NCBI GenBank assembly: GCA_903847155.1
Contig: CAINCU010000028.1
Span: forward strand, 124,001 to 188,000
From: an uncultured Gallionellaceae bacterium
GTDB taxonomy: Bacteria > Pseudomonadota > Gammaproteobacteria > Burkholderiales > Gallionellaceae
DNA length: 64,000 bases
Direction: 5' to 3'
Shown here: positions 35,724 to 45,694 of the stretch, one piece after another
Layout: every line of letters begins with the position of its first letter
How positions within the stretch are numbered: the stretch's first letter is position 1
Program-made: the position numbers and the translations under genes
The notes under the pieces: model-generated
The model's database searches: none
Seen by the model: the letters and a program-made list of their open reading frames with translations, nothing else
Told to the model about the DNA's origin: nothing

Positions 35724-36662
35724 TTATTGCACTCTCATCGCTGCGCCCTTTTCCCGATAGATCTCGGTCAGCATTTCAACAAAGCGATTGGCCTGTGGCG
35801 ACATGAATTTGCCTTTGCGCAATACCAAACCGTATCCGCGACGCGGGAAATATTGCGACAGTGGTATGCGCACGAGTTGCTCCTGCCCGGTCAGACAGAT
35901 GTCAGTGACGATGGAGATGCCCATACCCAGTTCGACATATTTCTTGATAACCTCCCAGCCGCCCGCTTCCAAGGTCACTTGGAACGACAAGTTGTGCTGC
36001 TGGAACACATACTTGACCACGCCCCAGGTCGAAAGGTGTCGCGGCGGCAGAATCAACCCGTAATGGCTGATATCTTCCAGCGTAAGATTTTCCTTTTGCG
36101 CCAGCGGATGGCCGATGGGCGTGATGAGCACCGGGTCGAACGTAACAATAGGTTGGTAAGTGATGTCTTCCGGCACATCCAACATGGAGCCAACGGCAAA
36201 ATCGATCTCGTCCGACTTCAACATCTTCAGGCCATCACGCCCGGTCACGTTGTAAAGACGCAAATGGATGCCCGGATAGGCTTTGCTGAATTGACTCACT
36301 GCTTCGGGCAGGATGTAGAGAATGGTCGACTCGCCCGCTCCGATGTTAAGTTCGCCGGATTCCAGCCGACCATGCTGGGCGATAAAATTGGCGTAGAGAT
36401 TATCTACACCTTCCACCAGCGGCTCTGACAGCACATAGAGCGCCTCGCCGTCGGGTGTCAGTTTTAGCACTGGACCGCGCCGCTCGAACAGAGTGGTATT
36501 CAACTCCCGCTCCAACGCCTGAATTTGCAAAGTGATCGACGGCTGGCTGAGAAACAGCTTCTGCGCCGCCTGCGTGATACTGCCGCTGCGCACCACCTGA
36601 CAGAAAGCGCGTATTTGTTTGAGGCGATTATTCTTATAATAGGCCTGTTTATCGGTAGGCAT
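35724..36662 (-). CDS. LysR-family transcriptional regulator (CysB-like effector domain)
   Basis: The 312-residue product has the N-terminal winged helix (RLKQIRAFCQVVRSGSITQAAQKL with LSQPSITLQIQALE) and a periplasmic-binding-protein-like effector domain. The block GWEVIKKYVELGMGISIVTD resembles CysB/Cbl. The gene is divergent from the rnfB-nifJ operon across a 171-base region with a LysR-type inverted repeat, so it is the best candidate for that operon's regulator. The effector is unknown. Confidence 0.88.
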   Translation of the reverse strand: MPTDKQAYYKNNRLKQIRAFCQVVRSGSITQAAQKLFLSQPSITLQIQALERELNTTLFERRGPVLKLTPDGEALYVLSEPLVEGVDNLYANFIAQHGRLESGELNIGAGESTILYILPEAVSQFSKAYPGIHLRLYNVTGRDGLKMLKSDEIDFAVGSMLDVPEDITYQPIVTFDPVLITPIGHPLAQKENLTLEDISHYGLILPPRHLSTWGVVKYVFQQHNLSFQVTLEAGGWEVIKKYVELGMGISIVTDICLTGQEQLVRIPLSQYFPRRGYGLVLRKGKFMSPQANRFVEMLTEIYREKGAAMRVQ

Positions 36663-36698
36663 CTCCCTCTCCTCGCTGGTATTGGCTATACTTAATAG

Positions 36699-36717
36699 TT
36701 CAATAGTCAGAATTGAA
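36699..36717. promoter_or_regulatory. Candidate LysR operator between the regulator and rnfB
   Basis: TTCAAT (36699-36704) and ATTGAA (36712-36717) form an inverted repeat with a seven-base spacer and contain the T-N11-A pattern. It lies in the shared promoter region of the divergent genes. Confidence 0.5.
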
Positions 36718-36833
36718 ATAATTCATTCTCCAATCGATTGTAACTTCAATACCCTTCCGGCTACAAATAGGAACTCTGCCACCCATTTTGGTGCCTTATA
36801 TAAAAAGCGTCGGACAGCAGGTCAGGAGGCAGT

Positions 36834-37715
36834 ATGGAAACACTACATAATATTCTTTTAACATCCGCCTTTATGGGTGGCTTAGGCGTTTTGCTGGCAT
36901 TCTTTCTTGCTATTGCCGACAAGCGCCTCTATGTGTTTGAAGATCCGCGCATCGGTGAAGTTGAAGAATTGCTGCCGCATTCCAATTGCGGAGCATGCGG
37001 GTTGGCGGGATGCCGGAATTTTGCCGAGAACGTGGTAGGGGGCAATATTGAACCCGCAAGCTGCACCGTGAGCACTCCCGATCAAGTCAAAAGTATCGCC
37101 GCACTGCTGGGGGTCGCCGCAGGCGAAGTGGAAAAGCGTGTGGCACGTCTGGCCTGCGCCGGTGGCAAGCATGTCGCCACCATGCGCGCCAAATATTCGG
37201 GAACTTCATCCTGTCGTGCCGCAGCAGTAACAGGTGGCGGTGGCAAAAGCTGCGCTTGGGGATGTCTGGGCTTGGGCGATTGCGGCGATGTGTGCGACTT
37301 TGATGCCATCCAGATGGACAAAAATGGTCTGCCCGTGGTCGATCTCGCCAAATGCACGGCCTGCGGCGACTGCGTTGATGTCTGCCCGAAGAACCTGTTC
37401 TCCATTCATGGCGTAACCCACAAATTATGGATGGCCTGTCGCAACGAAGACGACGGCGATGCGGCGGAAGCTGCCTGCGAAGTGGCCTGCACCGCTTGCG
37501 GGCGCTGCGTGGTCGATGCCGTGCCCGGCCTGATTCATCTCGAACGCAATCTGGCCGTAATTGATTACGAAAAGAATGCGAGTGCATGCTGTCAGGCTAT
37601 AGAACGCTGCCCCACAGGCGCGATAGTGTGGCTGGAAGGCGACCGCATCATCAAAGGAAAAGCTGCAAAGAAAATCATTCGTATCGAACCATTACCCGTT
37701 ACCGCAGAAGCATAA
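36834..37715 (+). CDS. rnfB: Rnf electron-transport complex, iron-sulfur subunit B (long form)
   Basis: RnfB passes electrons between ferredoxin and the membrane Rnf complex. The 293-residue product has an N-terminal membrane anchor (about 8-28), then the RnfB Fe-S motif HSNCGACGLAGCRNF (about 50-64) and multiple ferredoxin motifs: KSCAWGCLGLGDCGDVC, KCTACGDCVDVCPKN, ACTACGRCVVDAV and CCQAIERCPTGAI. It is longer than gammaproteobacterial RnfB (about 190 residues) and closer to the anaerobe type. It opens an operon with nifJ nine bases on. Confidence 0.92.
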   Translation: METLHNILLTSAFMGGLGVLLAFFLAIADKRLYVFEDPRIGEVEELLPHSNCGACGLAGCRNFAENVVGGNIEPASCTVSTPDQVKSIAALLGVAAGEVEKRVARLACAGGKHVATMRAKYSGTSSCRAAAVTGGGGKSCAWGCLGLGDCGDVCDFDAIQMDKNGLPVVDLAKCTACGDCVDVCPKNLFSIHGVTHKLWMACRNEDDGDAAEAACEVACTACGRCVVDAVPGLIHLERNLAVIDYEKNASACCQAIERCPTGAIVWLEGDRIIKGKAAKKIIRIEPLPVTAEA

Positions 37716-37724
37716 GGGAAAACC

Positions 37725-40700
37725 ATGTTAAACAAGCTTAAGCAAAAATTACTTGGCGCAGATTCCAACCTGGAAGGCCAAACCAAATTCAAATATCCCG
37801 GCGTGCGCGATGCGATCGATGGCAACACTGCCGTGATTATGGTGGAGCGCGAAGCCTCGCACGGCGCGGGCGCTTACCCCATCACGCCTTCCACGCAAAT
37901 GGGCGAATACTGGGCGGAAGAAGTCGCCAAGGGTCATTTGAATACCGCAGGCCAGCCGCTGATCTTCGTCGAACCGGAATCCGAGCATGCTGCCGCCGGT
38001 GTCACCGCCGGTATGTCCATGACCGGTATGCGCGCAGTGAATTTCACCTCGTCGCAAGGCTTGGCTTTTATGCACGAGTCGCTGTATGCCGCCGTCGGCA
38101 AGCGTCTGACTTACGTGCTGAACCTCGGCTGCCGCGCCATCACCAAGGCTTCGCTGAACGTGCATTGCGCGCATGACGACTACCACTGCGCCGACGATAC
38201 CGGCTTCATTCAGGTGATGGCCAAGAACGCGCAGGAAGCTGCCGACCTCAACATGATCGCGCGCAAGACCGCCGAGTTGGCGTTGACCCCGGCCATGGTC
38301 GGGCAGGACGGCTTCCTCACCACGCACCTGATTGAACCGATGCTGGTGCCGGAACGAGAATTGATCGCCGAATATCTGGGCATGGCCGACGACATCATCG
38401 ACACGCCCACCCCCGCCCAGCAAATGTTGTACGGCCCCAAACGCCGCCGCATTCCGGCCATATGGGATGTGGACAATCCGATGCAGTCCGGCATTGTCGC
38501 CAATCAGGATGCTTATATGCAGGCCGTGGCGGGACAGCGGCCGTATTTCTTCGAACATATCCCCGCGCTGGCCGACCAATGCATGAACGAGTTCCATGCG
38601 TTAACCGGTCGTCGTTATCAGCGTATCGACAACTACCGCTGCGACGATGCCGATTACATCATCCTCGGCATGGGCAGCATGACGGTGCAAGCCGCCGCCG
38701 TCGCCGACTGGATGCGCGAGAACCGCAAAGTCAAAGTGGGCGTGGTCAACATGACCATGTTCCGTCCGTTCCCCGGCGATCTGCTGGGCAAAGTGCTCAA
38801 AGGCAAAAAAGGCGTGGCGGTGCTGGAACGTACTGACCAGCCGCTGTCGGAAGACTTGCCGCTGATGCGCGAAGTGCGCGCCACCGTGACCAAGTGCGTG
38901 GAGAATGCGCGCGAAAATTCCTACCCCGGCTATGCGACTTACGAAAATGCAAAAGATATGCCGTCGTTGTATTCCGGCTGTTACGGCCTAGGTTCGCGCG
39001 ACCTGCAACCGGAAGGGCTGATCGCTGCGGTAGAGAACATGCTGCCCGGCGCAGTACACCGCAAGTTCTATTACCTGTCGGTGGATTTCGTGCGTGACGA
39101 ATCGGCCAACCCGAAACAGGAGATTCGCCAGCAGGAATTGCAAGCCGCCTATCCCGGCATCAAGGGCATGGCACTACGCGGCACGGAAAACCCCAACCTG
39201 CTGCCCAAGAATGCCGTGGCTGTGCGCATGCACTCCATCGGCGGCTGGGGCATGGTGACCACCGGCAAGAATCTGGCGATGACCTTGTTCGAGTTGCTTG
39301 GCTGGGACATCAAAGCCAATCCGAAATACGGCTCGGAGAAAAAAGGGCAGCCGACAACTTATTACCTTTCCGCCGCGCCGGAGCCGATCCGCATCAATTG
39401 CGAATACACCCACGTCGATGTAGTGATGTCGCCCGATCCGCAAGTGTTCGGGCATACCAATGCGGTGGACGGCTTAAAAAAGGGCGGCGTATTCATCATT
39501 CAGTGCAATCTGGGCAGCGCCGAAGCATTGTGGGAAACCTTCCCTATGCACATCCAGAAATACATCGCCGATAACAAAATCCGCGTGTTCTACCTCGACG
39601 CGTTCAAAATCGCGCGCGAAGAATCCAGCAACATCGACCTGCAACTGCGCATGCAGGGCAACGCTTTCCAGGGCGCGTTCTTCCGCGCCTCCGACGTGAA
39701 AGAGCGCGCCGGCTTAAGTGAAGAGACGCTGTTCACCGCCATCGAGAAGCAGCTCGAAGACAAGTTCGGCAAGAAGGGCAAGCGCATCGTCGATGACAAC
39801 CTGCGCGTGGTGCGTCGCGGTTATGAGGAGATCTTCGAGATCAAGCCGGAGCAAATGATCGTCGGCCAGCGCGCCAAAGTGGTGGGCAAGGCTGCACCGG
39901 CACTGCCCGTTATGCTCAAGCGCATGCCGGAAGGCGACGGCGGCGTTGCCGACGTGCATCGTTTCTGGGAACAGACTGGCAGCTTCTATATGAAGGGACA
40001 AGGCTCGGACAATTTGGTCGATCCGTTCATGGGTCTGTCGATTATTCCCGCCGTCACCGGTGTTTACCGCGACATGACCGGCGTGCGTTTCGATCACCCC
40101 GAATGGAAGGCGGAGAACTGCACCGCCTGCGGCGAATGTTTCACCGCCTGCCCGGACAGCGCCATCCCCGGTCTGGTTACCACCACCGCCGATGTGCTCA
40201 ACACTGCCATCCAGAACATCGAAACAGGAGGCCGTCCGACGCGCTTTCTGCGCAAGTTCAGTCGCGTCATCGACAAGAAATTGCGCAACGCACTAAATAA
40301 AGACGGACTGGATGTGCGCGCCCTGCTGGCGGGTGCCATCACCGAAGCGTTTGCCGAAGACGCAACGCAAGGCGAAGAGCGCACCAAGCTGGAAGCTGAA
40401 CTGGACCTGCTGCGCGAAGCCATCGGCAGCTTCAAGTTCGCCACCACCAAGCCGTACTGGACGCAAAAAGAGAAGAAGGAAAAAGGTGCTGGCGGCTTGT
40501 TCTCCATCACCATCAACCCCTATACCTGTAAGGGCTGTGCGCTGTGCGTGGAAGTGTGCGCCGACAATGCCTTGGCCATGGTCCCGCAAACCCAGGAAAG
40601 TATCGACACGCTGCGCGCCGATTGGAATTTCTGGCTCGACCTGCCGACCACACCGCCGCAATTCAGCCGCATCGACGACATCGACGAAAAAGTCGGTGCG

Positions 40701-42644
40701 CTGGAAACCTTGTTGCTGGACAAGCACAACTATCAATCCATGGTCTGCGGCGACGGCGCTTGTCTGGGCTGCGGCGAGAAGGCTTCCATTCACTTGTTCA
40801 CCAGTACCGTCACCGCCTTGATGCAACCGCGCGTGAAGAAGCACCTGAGCAAGCTGGACGGTCTGATTGCCGGTCTGGAAAACCATATCCGCGTGAAGCT
40901 CAGCAGCTCGGTCGATCTCACCGACACGCAAGCATTGATGCAGGCGATACAAACCAACGTCGGGCATGACCTGACGCTGGCCAACCTGTCGCAAAGTTTG
41001 TTGGCCAAGCATCCCGGCCAGCCTATCGACCCACAATGGCTGCGCCGCGTGAGCCAGATGCTGGAAAAACTCAAGGACCTGCGCTGGCGTTATATGGAAG
41101 GCCCGAGCAAGAAAGGCCGCGCCGAGATGGGCGTGGTAAATTCCACCGGATGCACTTCGGTGTGGGCATCCACTTATCCGTTCAATCCGTATCCGTTCCC
41201 GTGGACATCGCACCTGTTCCAGGATTCGCCGTCGGTGGCGATGGGTATCTTCGAAGGCCACATGTGCGCGATGGTGGAAGGTTTCAAAACCGTGCGCCAG
41301 GTCGAAATGGAACTGGCGGGTGGCTACGATCCGCTCACCAGCGACGACACTTTCGCCCGTATGAACTGGGAACAACTCACCGATGAAGAATGGCATCTGT
41401 GTCCGCCGGTACTGGCGATGGGCGGCGACGGCGCGATGTTCGACATCGGCTTCCAGAATTTGTCGCGCGCGCTGATGTCCGGCAAGCCGGTCAAGATTTT
41501 GATCGTGGATACGCAGGTGTATTCCAACACCGGCGGTCAAGCCTGCACCTCCGGCTTCATCGGCCAGGTGGCGGACATGTCGCCCTACGGTGCAGCCCAG
41601 CACGGCAAGAGCGAGAAACGCAAAGAGATCAGCATCATCGGCATGGCGCACCGCACCGCATTTGTGGCGCAATGTTCGCAGGCCAACACCACACATCTGC
41701 TGGAAAGCTTCATCGACGGTATCAACAGCCGCCGTCCGGCACTGTTCAATATCTATGCGGTATGCCCGCCGGAACATGGTGTGGGCGACGACAGCGCGGT
41801 GGCACAAAGCAAGATGGCGCTGGAATCGCGTGCTTTCCCGCTGTTCCGCTACAACCCGGATCTGGGCGTGACCTTCTCCGAATGCACCACGCTGGAAGGC
41901 AACCCGGCGCTGGATGCCGACTGGCCGATCTACGACCTCTCTTATGTGGACGAGAGCGGCAACAAGAAGAGCATGTCGCTGCCAATGACGTTCGCCGATT
42001 TCGCCCTGAGTGAAGGACGCTTCGCCAAGCAGTTCAAGAAAGCGCCGCCGGAAACATGGAACGACAACATGGTGTTGTTGGGCGATTTCCTGCAACTGTC
42101 CGAGGACGAGCGCGAAGGCAAGTTCCCGTTCATCTGGGCGGTGGACAAGAAGCAACGCCTGATGCGCGTACTGGTGTCGGTGGAGATGGTGCGTTCCTGC
42201 GAAGAGCGCCAGCAGTTCTGGCATCAGCTCAAGGACTTGACCAGCAAAGGCGGTGCGCAAGGTGGTGTCGATGAAGAAGAGATCACCAACCGTGTACGGC
42301 AGGAACTGATCCAGCAATTGTCGTCCGGCCTTGGCATCACGACAGCCGCCGCACCAGCAACTGCCAGCGCCGCTCCCATAGTCAGCGCCGAAGGCTACGA
42401 GCCGGTGTGGGTGGATACGCCTGAATGCACGGCCTGTGACGAATGCATGAATATCAACCCCAAGATATTCGCCTACGACGCGAACAAAAAAGCCGTGGTG
42501 ATTGACCCAAAAGCGGGCAGTTTCCTCGACATCGTCAAGGCGGCGGAAAAATGCACCGCCAGCATCATCCACCCCGGAACGCCATGGAACATGAAAGAGG
42601 CGAATCTGGACAAGCTCAAACTACGTGCGGCAAAGTACAACTGA
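37725..42644 (+). CDS. nifJ: Pyruvate:ferredoxin (flavodoxin) oxidoreductase, extended 1639-residue form
   Basis: It interconverts pyruvate + CoA and acetyl-CoA + CO2 with low-potential electrons. Domains in order: PFOR N-terminal (DGNTAVIMVEREASHGAGAY), gamma domain (near 500, VAVRMHSIGGWGMVTTG), EKR segment (VDDNLRVVRRGYEEIF), two 4Fe-4S motifs (CTACGECFTACP near 798, CKGCALCVEVC near 932, separated by an unusual roughly 100-residue helical insert), and the thiamine-diphosphate domain (MGGDGAMFDIG near 1231, YSNTGGQACTSG). A final tail has CTACDEC near 1568 and a later Cys, looking like a fused one-cluster ferredoxin. Standard NifJ is about 1190 residues. It is embedded between rnfB and rnfC; the rnfC start lies one base after its stop. 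Confidence 0.95.
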   Translation: MLNKLKQKLLGADSNLEGQTKFKYPGVRDAIDGNTAVIMVEREASHGAGAYPITPSTQMGEYWAEEVAKGHLNTAGQPLIFVEPESEHAAAGVTAGMSMTGMRAVNFTSSQGLAFMHESLYAAVGKRLTYVLNLGCRAITKASLNVHCAHDDYHCADDTGFIQVMAKNAQEAADLNMIARKTAELALTPAMVGQDGFLTTHLIEPMLVPERELIAEYLGMADDIIDTPTPAQQMLYGPKRRRIPAIWDVDNPMQSGIVANQDAYMQAVAGQRPYFFEHIPALADQCMNEFHALTGRRYQRIDNYRCDDADYIILGMGSMTVQAAAVADWMRENRKVKVGVVNMTMFRPFPGDLLGKVLKGKKGVAVLERTDQPLSEDLPLMREVRATVTKCVENARENSYPGYATYENAKDMPSLYSGCYGLGSRDLQPEGLIAAVENMLPGAVHRKFYYLSVDFVRDESANPKQEIRQQELQAAYPGIKGMALRGTENPNLLPKNAVAVRMHSIGGWGMVTTGKNLAMTLFELLGWDIKANPKYGSEKKGQPTTYYLSAAPEPIRINCEYTHVDVVMSPDPQVFGHTNAVDGLKKGGVFIIQCNLGSAEALWETFPMHIQKYIADNKIRVFYLDAFKIAREESSNIDLQLRMQGNAFQGAFFRASDVKERAGLSEETLFTAIEKQLEDKFGKKGKRIVDDNLRVVRRGYEEIFEIKPEQMIVGQRAKVVGKAAPALPVMLKRMPEGDGGVADVHRFWEQTGSFYMKGQGSDNLVDPFMGLSIIPAVTGVYRDMTGVRFDHPEWKAENCTACGECFTACPDSAIPGLVTTTADVLNTAIQNIETGGRPTRFLRKFSRVIDKKLRNALNKDGLDVRALLAGAITEAFAEDATQGEERTKLEAELDLLREAIGSFKFATTKPYWTQKEKKEKGAGGLFSITINPYTCKGCALCVEVCADNALAMVPQTQESIDTLRADWNFWLDLPTTPPQFSRIDDIDEKVGALETLLLDKHNYQSMVCGDGACLGCGEKASIHLFTSTVTALMQPRVKKHLSKLDGLIAGLENHIRVKLSSSVDLTDTQALMQAIQTNVGHDLTLANLSQSLLAKHPGQPIDPQWLRRVSQMLEKLKDLRWRYMEGPSKKGRAEMGVVNSTGCTSVWASTYPFNPYPFPWTSHLFQDSPSVAMGIFEGHMCAMVEGFKTVRQVEMELAGGYDPLTSDDTFARMNWEQLTDEEWHLCPPVLAMGGDGAMFDIGFQNLSRALMSGKPVKILIVDTQVYSNTGGQACTSGFIGQVADMSPYGAAQHGKSEKRKEISIIGMAHRTAFVAQCSQANTTHLLESFIDGINSRRPALFNIYAVCPPEHGVGDDSAVAQSKMALESRAFPLFRYNPDLGVTFSECTTLEGNPALDADWPIYDLSYVDESGNKKSMSLPMTFADFALSEGRFAKQFKKAPPETWNDNMVLLGDFLQLSEDEREGKFPFIWAVDKKQRLMRVLVSVEMVRSCEERQQFWHQLKDLTSKGGAQGGVDEEEITNRVRQELIQQLSSGLGITTAAAPATASAAPIVSAEGYEPVWVDTPECTACDECMNINPKIFAYDANKKAVVIDPKAGSFLDIVKAAEKCTASIIHPGTPWNMKEANLDKLKLRAAKYN

Positions 42645-42645
42645 T

Positions 42646-43986
42646 ATGCGATTGCCATTTCTAAAACGCGCGGCGACCTTTGAGCACGGCATCCATCCGG
42701 ACTACCACAAAGAGACCGGAAGTTTGCCGATACGCAGGTTGCCGTTTGCCCCGCGCCTGATCGTGCCGCTGTCGCAACATATCGGCAAACCGGCAGTCTG
42801 TTGCGTGAGCGTCGGACAGGAAGTGTTGCGCGGTCAGGTTATCGCCACCGCAGACGGTTTCGTTTCCTTGCCCGTACATGCGCCCGCCACCGGCGTGGTG
42901 GAGGCCATCGGCGTGATGCCTTCGGCCAGCGGCAAGATGATGGAGTCCATCACCATCCGCGTGTATCAGGCCGACAGCCAAGCGGTGCAAGTCAGCGCAC
43001 CGCAGGATATCGATGCCTTGGACAAGCAAGCCTTGCTGGCCGCGATTCAGGCCACGGGTCTTTCCGGTCTGGGCGGTGCGACATTCCCGGCACACGTCAA
43101 ACTGGCCGTGCCGCCGGAGACGCCGATCGACACGCTGGTGGTGAACGGCGCGGAATGCGAGCCGTTCCTCACTTGCGACCACCGCGTCATGGTCGAGCGC
43201 ACGCAGGATCTGATACGCGGCATCCGCATCGCCATGAAGGTCAGCGGTGCGCCACGCACGGTGATCGGGGTCGAAGACAACAAACCGGATGCCATCGCCG
43301 CGATCCAGGCCGCATTGCCCGCCGACGGCACCATCACAGTCAAAGCGCTGGAAACCAAATACCCGCAAGGCGCGGAAGACACCATCATCTACGCCTTGCT
43401 CGGACGCGAGATTCCCGCCGGACAACGCCCCGCCGCCATCGGCGTATTGGTGAACAACGTGATGACGCTGGCCTATCTGGGCAAGCTGCTGCCCGCCGGG
43501 GAAGGCATCGTGGAACGCGTGCTCACCGTGGCCGGACCGGCGGTGGAAAAGCCCGGCAACTACATCGTGCCAATCGGCACACCGCTGCGTTTCTTGCTGG
43601 AACAAGTCGGCGCGCGCAGCAGTGCCAAAGAGATCATCCTCGGCGGACCGATGATGGGCATGACCATCTCGTCGCTGGATGTGCCGATCACCAAAGGCAC
43701 TTCCGGCGTACTCGCGTTTGGCAAAGCGCAACTGCCGCAGGAAACGCAGCGCGTCTATTCCTGCGTCAAGTGCGGCGAATGCCTCAAGGTATGTCCGAAA
43801 TTCCTCAACCCGTCGCAGATGGGCTTGCTGGCAGCCAAGCGCGAATATGAGGCGATGGCGGAACGCTACAACCTCGACCGCTGTTTCGAGTGCGGCTGTT
43901 GCAGTTACGTCTGCCCCTCGCACATTCCGCTGGTACAACAATTCCGAATCGCCAAAGCGATCAACCGTGAAAAGGCGACATCATGA
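42646..43986 (+). CDS. rnfC: Rnf complex subunit C (NADH-binding, Fe-S)
   Basis: RnfC is the peripheral subunit that binds NAD(H)/FMN. The 446-residue product shows the RnfC N-terminal GIHPDYHKETGSLPIRRLP, the Complex I 51-kDa-like block GLSGLGGATFPAHVK and VVNGAECEPFLTCDHR, and two C-terminal 4Fe-4S motifs (CVKCGECLKVCP and CFECGCCSYVCP). The ATG at 42646 is preferred over a GTG at 42625 inside nifJ. It overlaps rnfD by four bases. Confidence 0.95.
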   Translation: MRLPFLKRAATFEHGIHPDYHKETGSLPIRRLPFAPRLIVPLSQHIGKPAVCCVSVGQEVLRGQVIATADGFVSLPVHAPATGVVEAIGVMPSASGKMMESITIRVYQADSQAVQVSAPQDIDALDKQALLAAIQATGLSGLGGATFPAHVKLAVPPETPIDTLVVNGAECEPFLTCDHRVMVERTQDLIRGIRIAMKVSGAPRTVIGVEDNKPDAIAAIQAALPADGTITVKALETKYPQGAEDTIIYALLGREIPAGQRPAAIGVLVNNVMTLAYLGKLLPAGEGIVERVLTVAGPAVEKPGNYIVPIGTPLRFLLEQVGARSSAKEIILGGPMMGMTISSLDVPITKGTSGVLAFGKAQLPQETQRVYSCVKCGECLKVCPKFLNPSQMGLLAAKREYEAMAERYNLDRCFECGCCSYVCPSHIPLVQQFRIAKAINREKATS

Positions 43987-45017
43987 GCATGGAACTTCGT
44001 ACTTCACCTCACCAACACAGTGGGCGCGATGTGCCAACTATCATGCGCAACGTGGTGTATGCCATGTTGCCGATCTGCGCCTTCTCGGTGTGGCAATTCG
44101 GCCTGTCCGCCGCCGCCTTGATCTTGGTGGTCACCGCCTCCTGTCTGGTGGCGGAGCGCATCAACAACCTGATCAGAGGCACCAGCAGTTCGCTGTCTGA
44201 CTGGAGCGCCACCATCACAGGCGTAATATTGGCGCTCACGCTACCGCCTTCCTTCCCGTTGTGGATGGGCGCAGTATCTGGCTTTGCGGCAATCTGGCTG
44301 GGCAAATCGCTGTTCGGTGGTCTTGGACAAAATCCTTTCAATCCGGCACTGGTCGGCCGCGCCTTCGTGCAAGCCGCTTTCCCCACGGCGATCAGCACTT
44401 GGGTGCCCGCCTTTTCCTCGCAGCGCTTCAACGAATTCATCCCGACATCGCTGACCGCACCGTTCATGACTCCGCCGGACATCGCGTTGTGGGTCAAACA
44501 GCAGGGTATTGACGCCTTCACCGGGGCCACGCCGCTGGCGCGCTGGAAGTTCGAGAACATCACACCGTCCTCCATGGATTTCCTGACTGGGCATATCACC
44601 GCCAGCGCAGGCGAAACTTCGGCCATTCTGATTCTGCTGTGCGGTCTGTATCTGGCTGCCAGAAAATTCCTCGACTGGCGTATCCCCGTTGCGGTATTGG
44701 GTAGCGCGATGCTGCTGGCTTGGGTGTTCCATCTGGCACAACCACTACGCTATCCCACGCCCAGCTTCGTGCTGCTTTCCGGCGGACTGATGTTAGGCGC
44801 GTGGTTCATGGCTACCGACATGGCGACCTCGCCGGTCACGCCGCGCGGCATCTGGCTGTATGGCGCATTGATCGGCATTTTGACCGTGGTAATACGTTAC
44901 TTTGGCGGCCTGACCGAAGGCGTGATGTACGCCATCCTGATCGCCAACGCTACCGCATCGCTACTGGACCAGTTCAACCAGCCCCGCATTCTCGGTGGCA
45001 AACGAGGTAAATCATGA
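43983..45017 (+). CDS. rnfD: Rnf complex subunit D (membrane, covalent FMN)
   Basis: The 344-residue protein has about ten membrane segments and belongs to the NqrB/RnfD family. The covalent FMN site is in DAFTGATPLARW, with Thr the flavin-linked residue. GQNPFNPALVGRAFVQAAFP is a family hallmark. It overlaps rnfC and rnfG by ATGA, which indicates tight translational coupling. Confidence 0.95.
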   Translation: MSMELRTSPHQHSGRDVPTIMRNVVYAMLPICAFSVWQFGLSAAALILVVTASCLVAERINNLIRGTSSSLSDWSATITGVILALTLPPSFPLWMGAVSGFAAIWLGKSLFGGLGQNPFNPALVGRAFVQAAFPTAISTWVPAFSSQRFNEFIPTSLTAPFMTPPDIALWVKQQGIDAFTGATPLARWKFENITPSSMDFLTGHITASAGETSAILILLCGLYLAARKFLDWRIPVAVLGSAMLLAWVFHLAQPLRYPTPSFVLLSGGLMLGAWFMATDMATSPVTPRGIWLYGALIGILTVVIRYFGGLTEGVMYAILIANATASLLDQFNQPRILGGKRGKS

Positions 45018-45694
45018 GTGACACACCAGAAGTAAATACGCCAAGTTTTGCCATGGTGCGCACGCTGGGTTTGGTGTCGGTCATCTGCGGCATCATCATT
45101 GTTGGTGTCTATCAGGTCACATTGCCGGCGGTGAATGCCAACAAGAAACTGGCGCTGGAGCGGCAAGTGTTTAAAGTCCTGCCGAATGCTAAAAAGATAG
45201 TTCCATATTTTGCCAGCGCGGCTGGCATCACCTCCGCCGAGGGTCAGGATCAGGCACCTGCCGGGTCGATAATCTTTTACGCGGTGTATGACGCGGCTAA
45301 CAATTTGTCCGGCATAGCTGCGGAAGCCTCTTCCTCAGGCTACGCCGATCAAGTGCGTATCCTTTACGCATATGACGCACAGAAGCAACTCATCACCGGC
45401 ATCGGCGTGATCTCCATGCGTGAAACCCCAGGCATCGGCGACAAGATACTCACCGATCAGGCTTTCCTGAAAAACTTTGAAGCGCTGGATGTGAGTTTGT
45501 CGGCTGATCTGCAAAGCCTTGCCAATGCAGTGAAGACCGTCAAGCATGGCACCAAGACCAGCCCGTGGCAAATTGATGCCATCGCCGGTGCCACCGTTAC
45601 CTCCAAGGCAGTAGGCCGTGGCATCAACGAATCCGCACAAAACTTGCTGCCAAAACTTCTGCCTCATCTCGAAAAATTAAGGAACCCATCATGA
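45014..45694 (+). CDS. rnfG: Rnf complex subunit G (covalent FMN)
   Basis: The 226-residue product has one N-terminal membrane anchor (VRTLGLVSVICGIIIVGVYQ) and a periplasmic FMN-binding domain with the flavinylation motif DAIAGATVTSKAV; GVISMRETPGIGDKI matches NqrC/RnfG. An ApbE flavin transferase would be needed to attach FMN; none is in this window. Overlaps of four bases with both neighbours continue the operon. Confidence 0.95.
   Translation: MSDTPEVNTPSFAMVRTLGLVSVICGIIIVGVYQVTLPAVNANKKLALERQVFKVLPNAKKIVPYFASAAGITSAEGQDQAPAGSIIFYAVYDAANNLSGIAAEASSSGYADQVRILYAYDAQKQLITGIGVISMRETPGIGDKILTDQAFLKNFEALDVSLSADLQSLANAVKTVKHGTKTSPWQIDAIAGATVTSKAVGRGINESAQNLLPKLLPHLEKLRNPS

Noticed and set aside
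40293-42572. Minus-strand open frame of 759 codons
   Set aside because: Antisense to nifJ; no recognisable domain and no ribosome-binding site.
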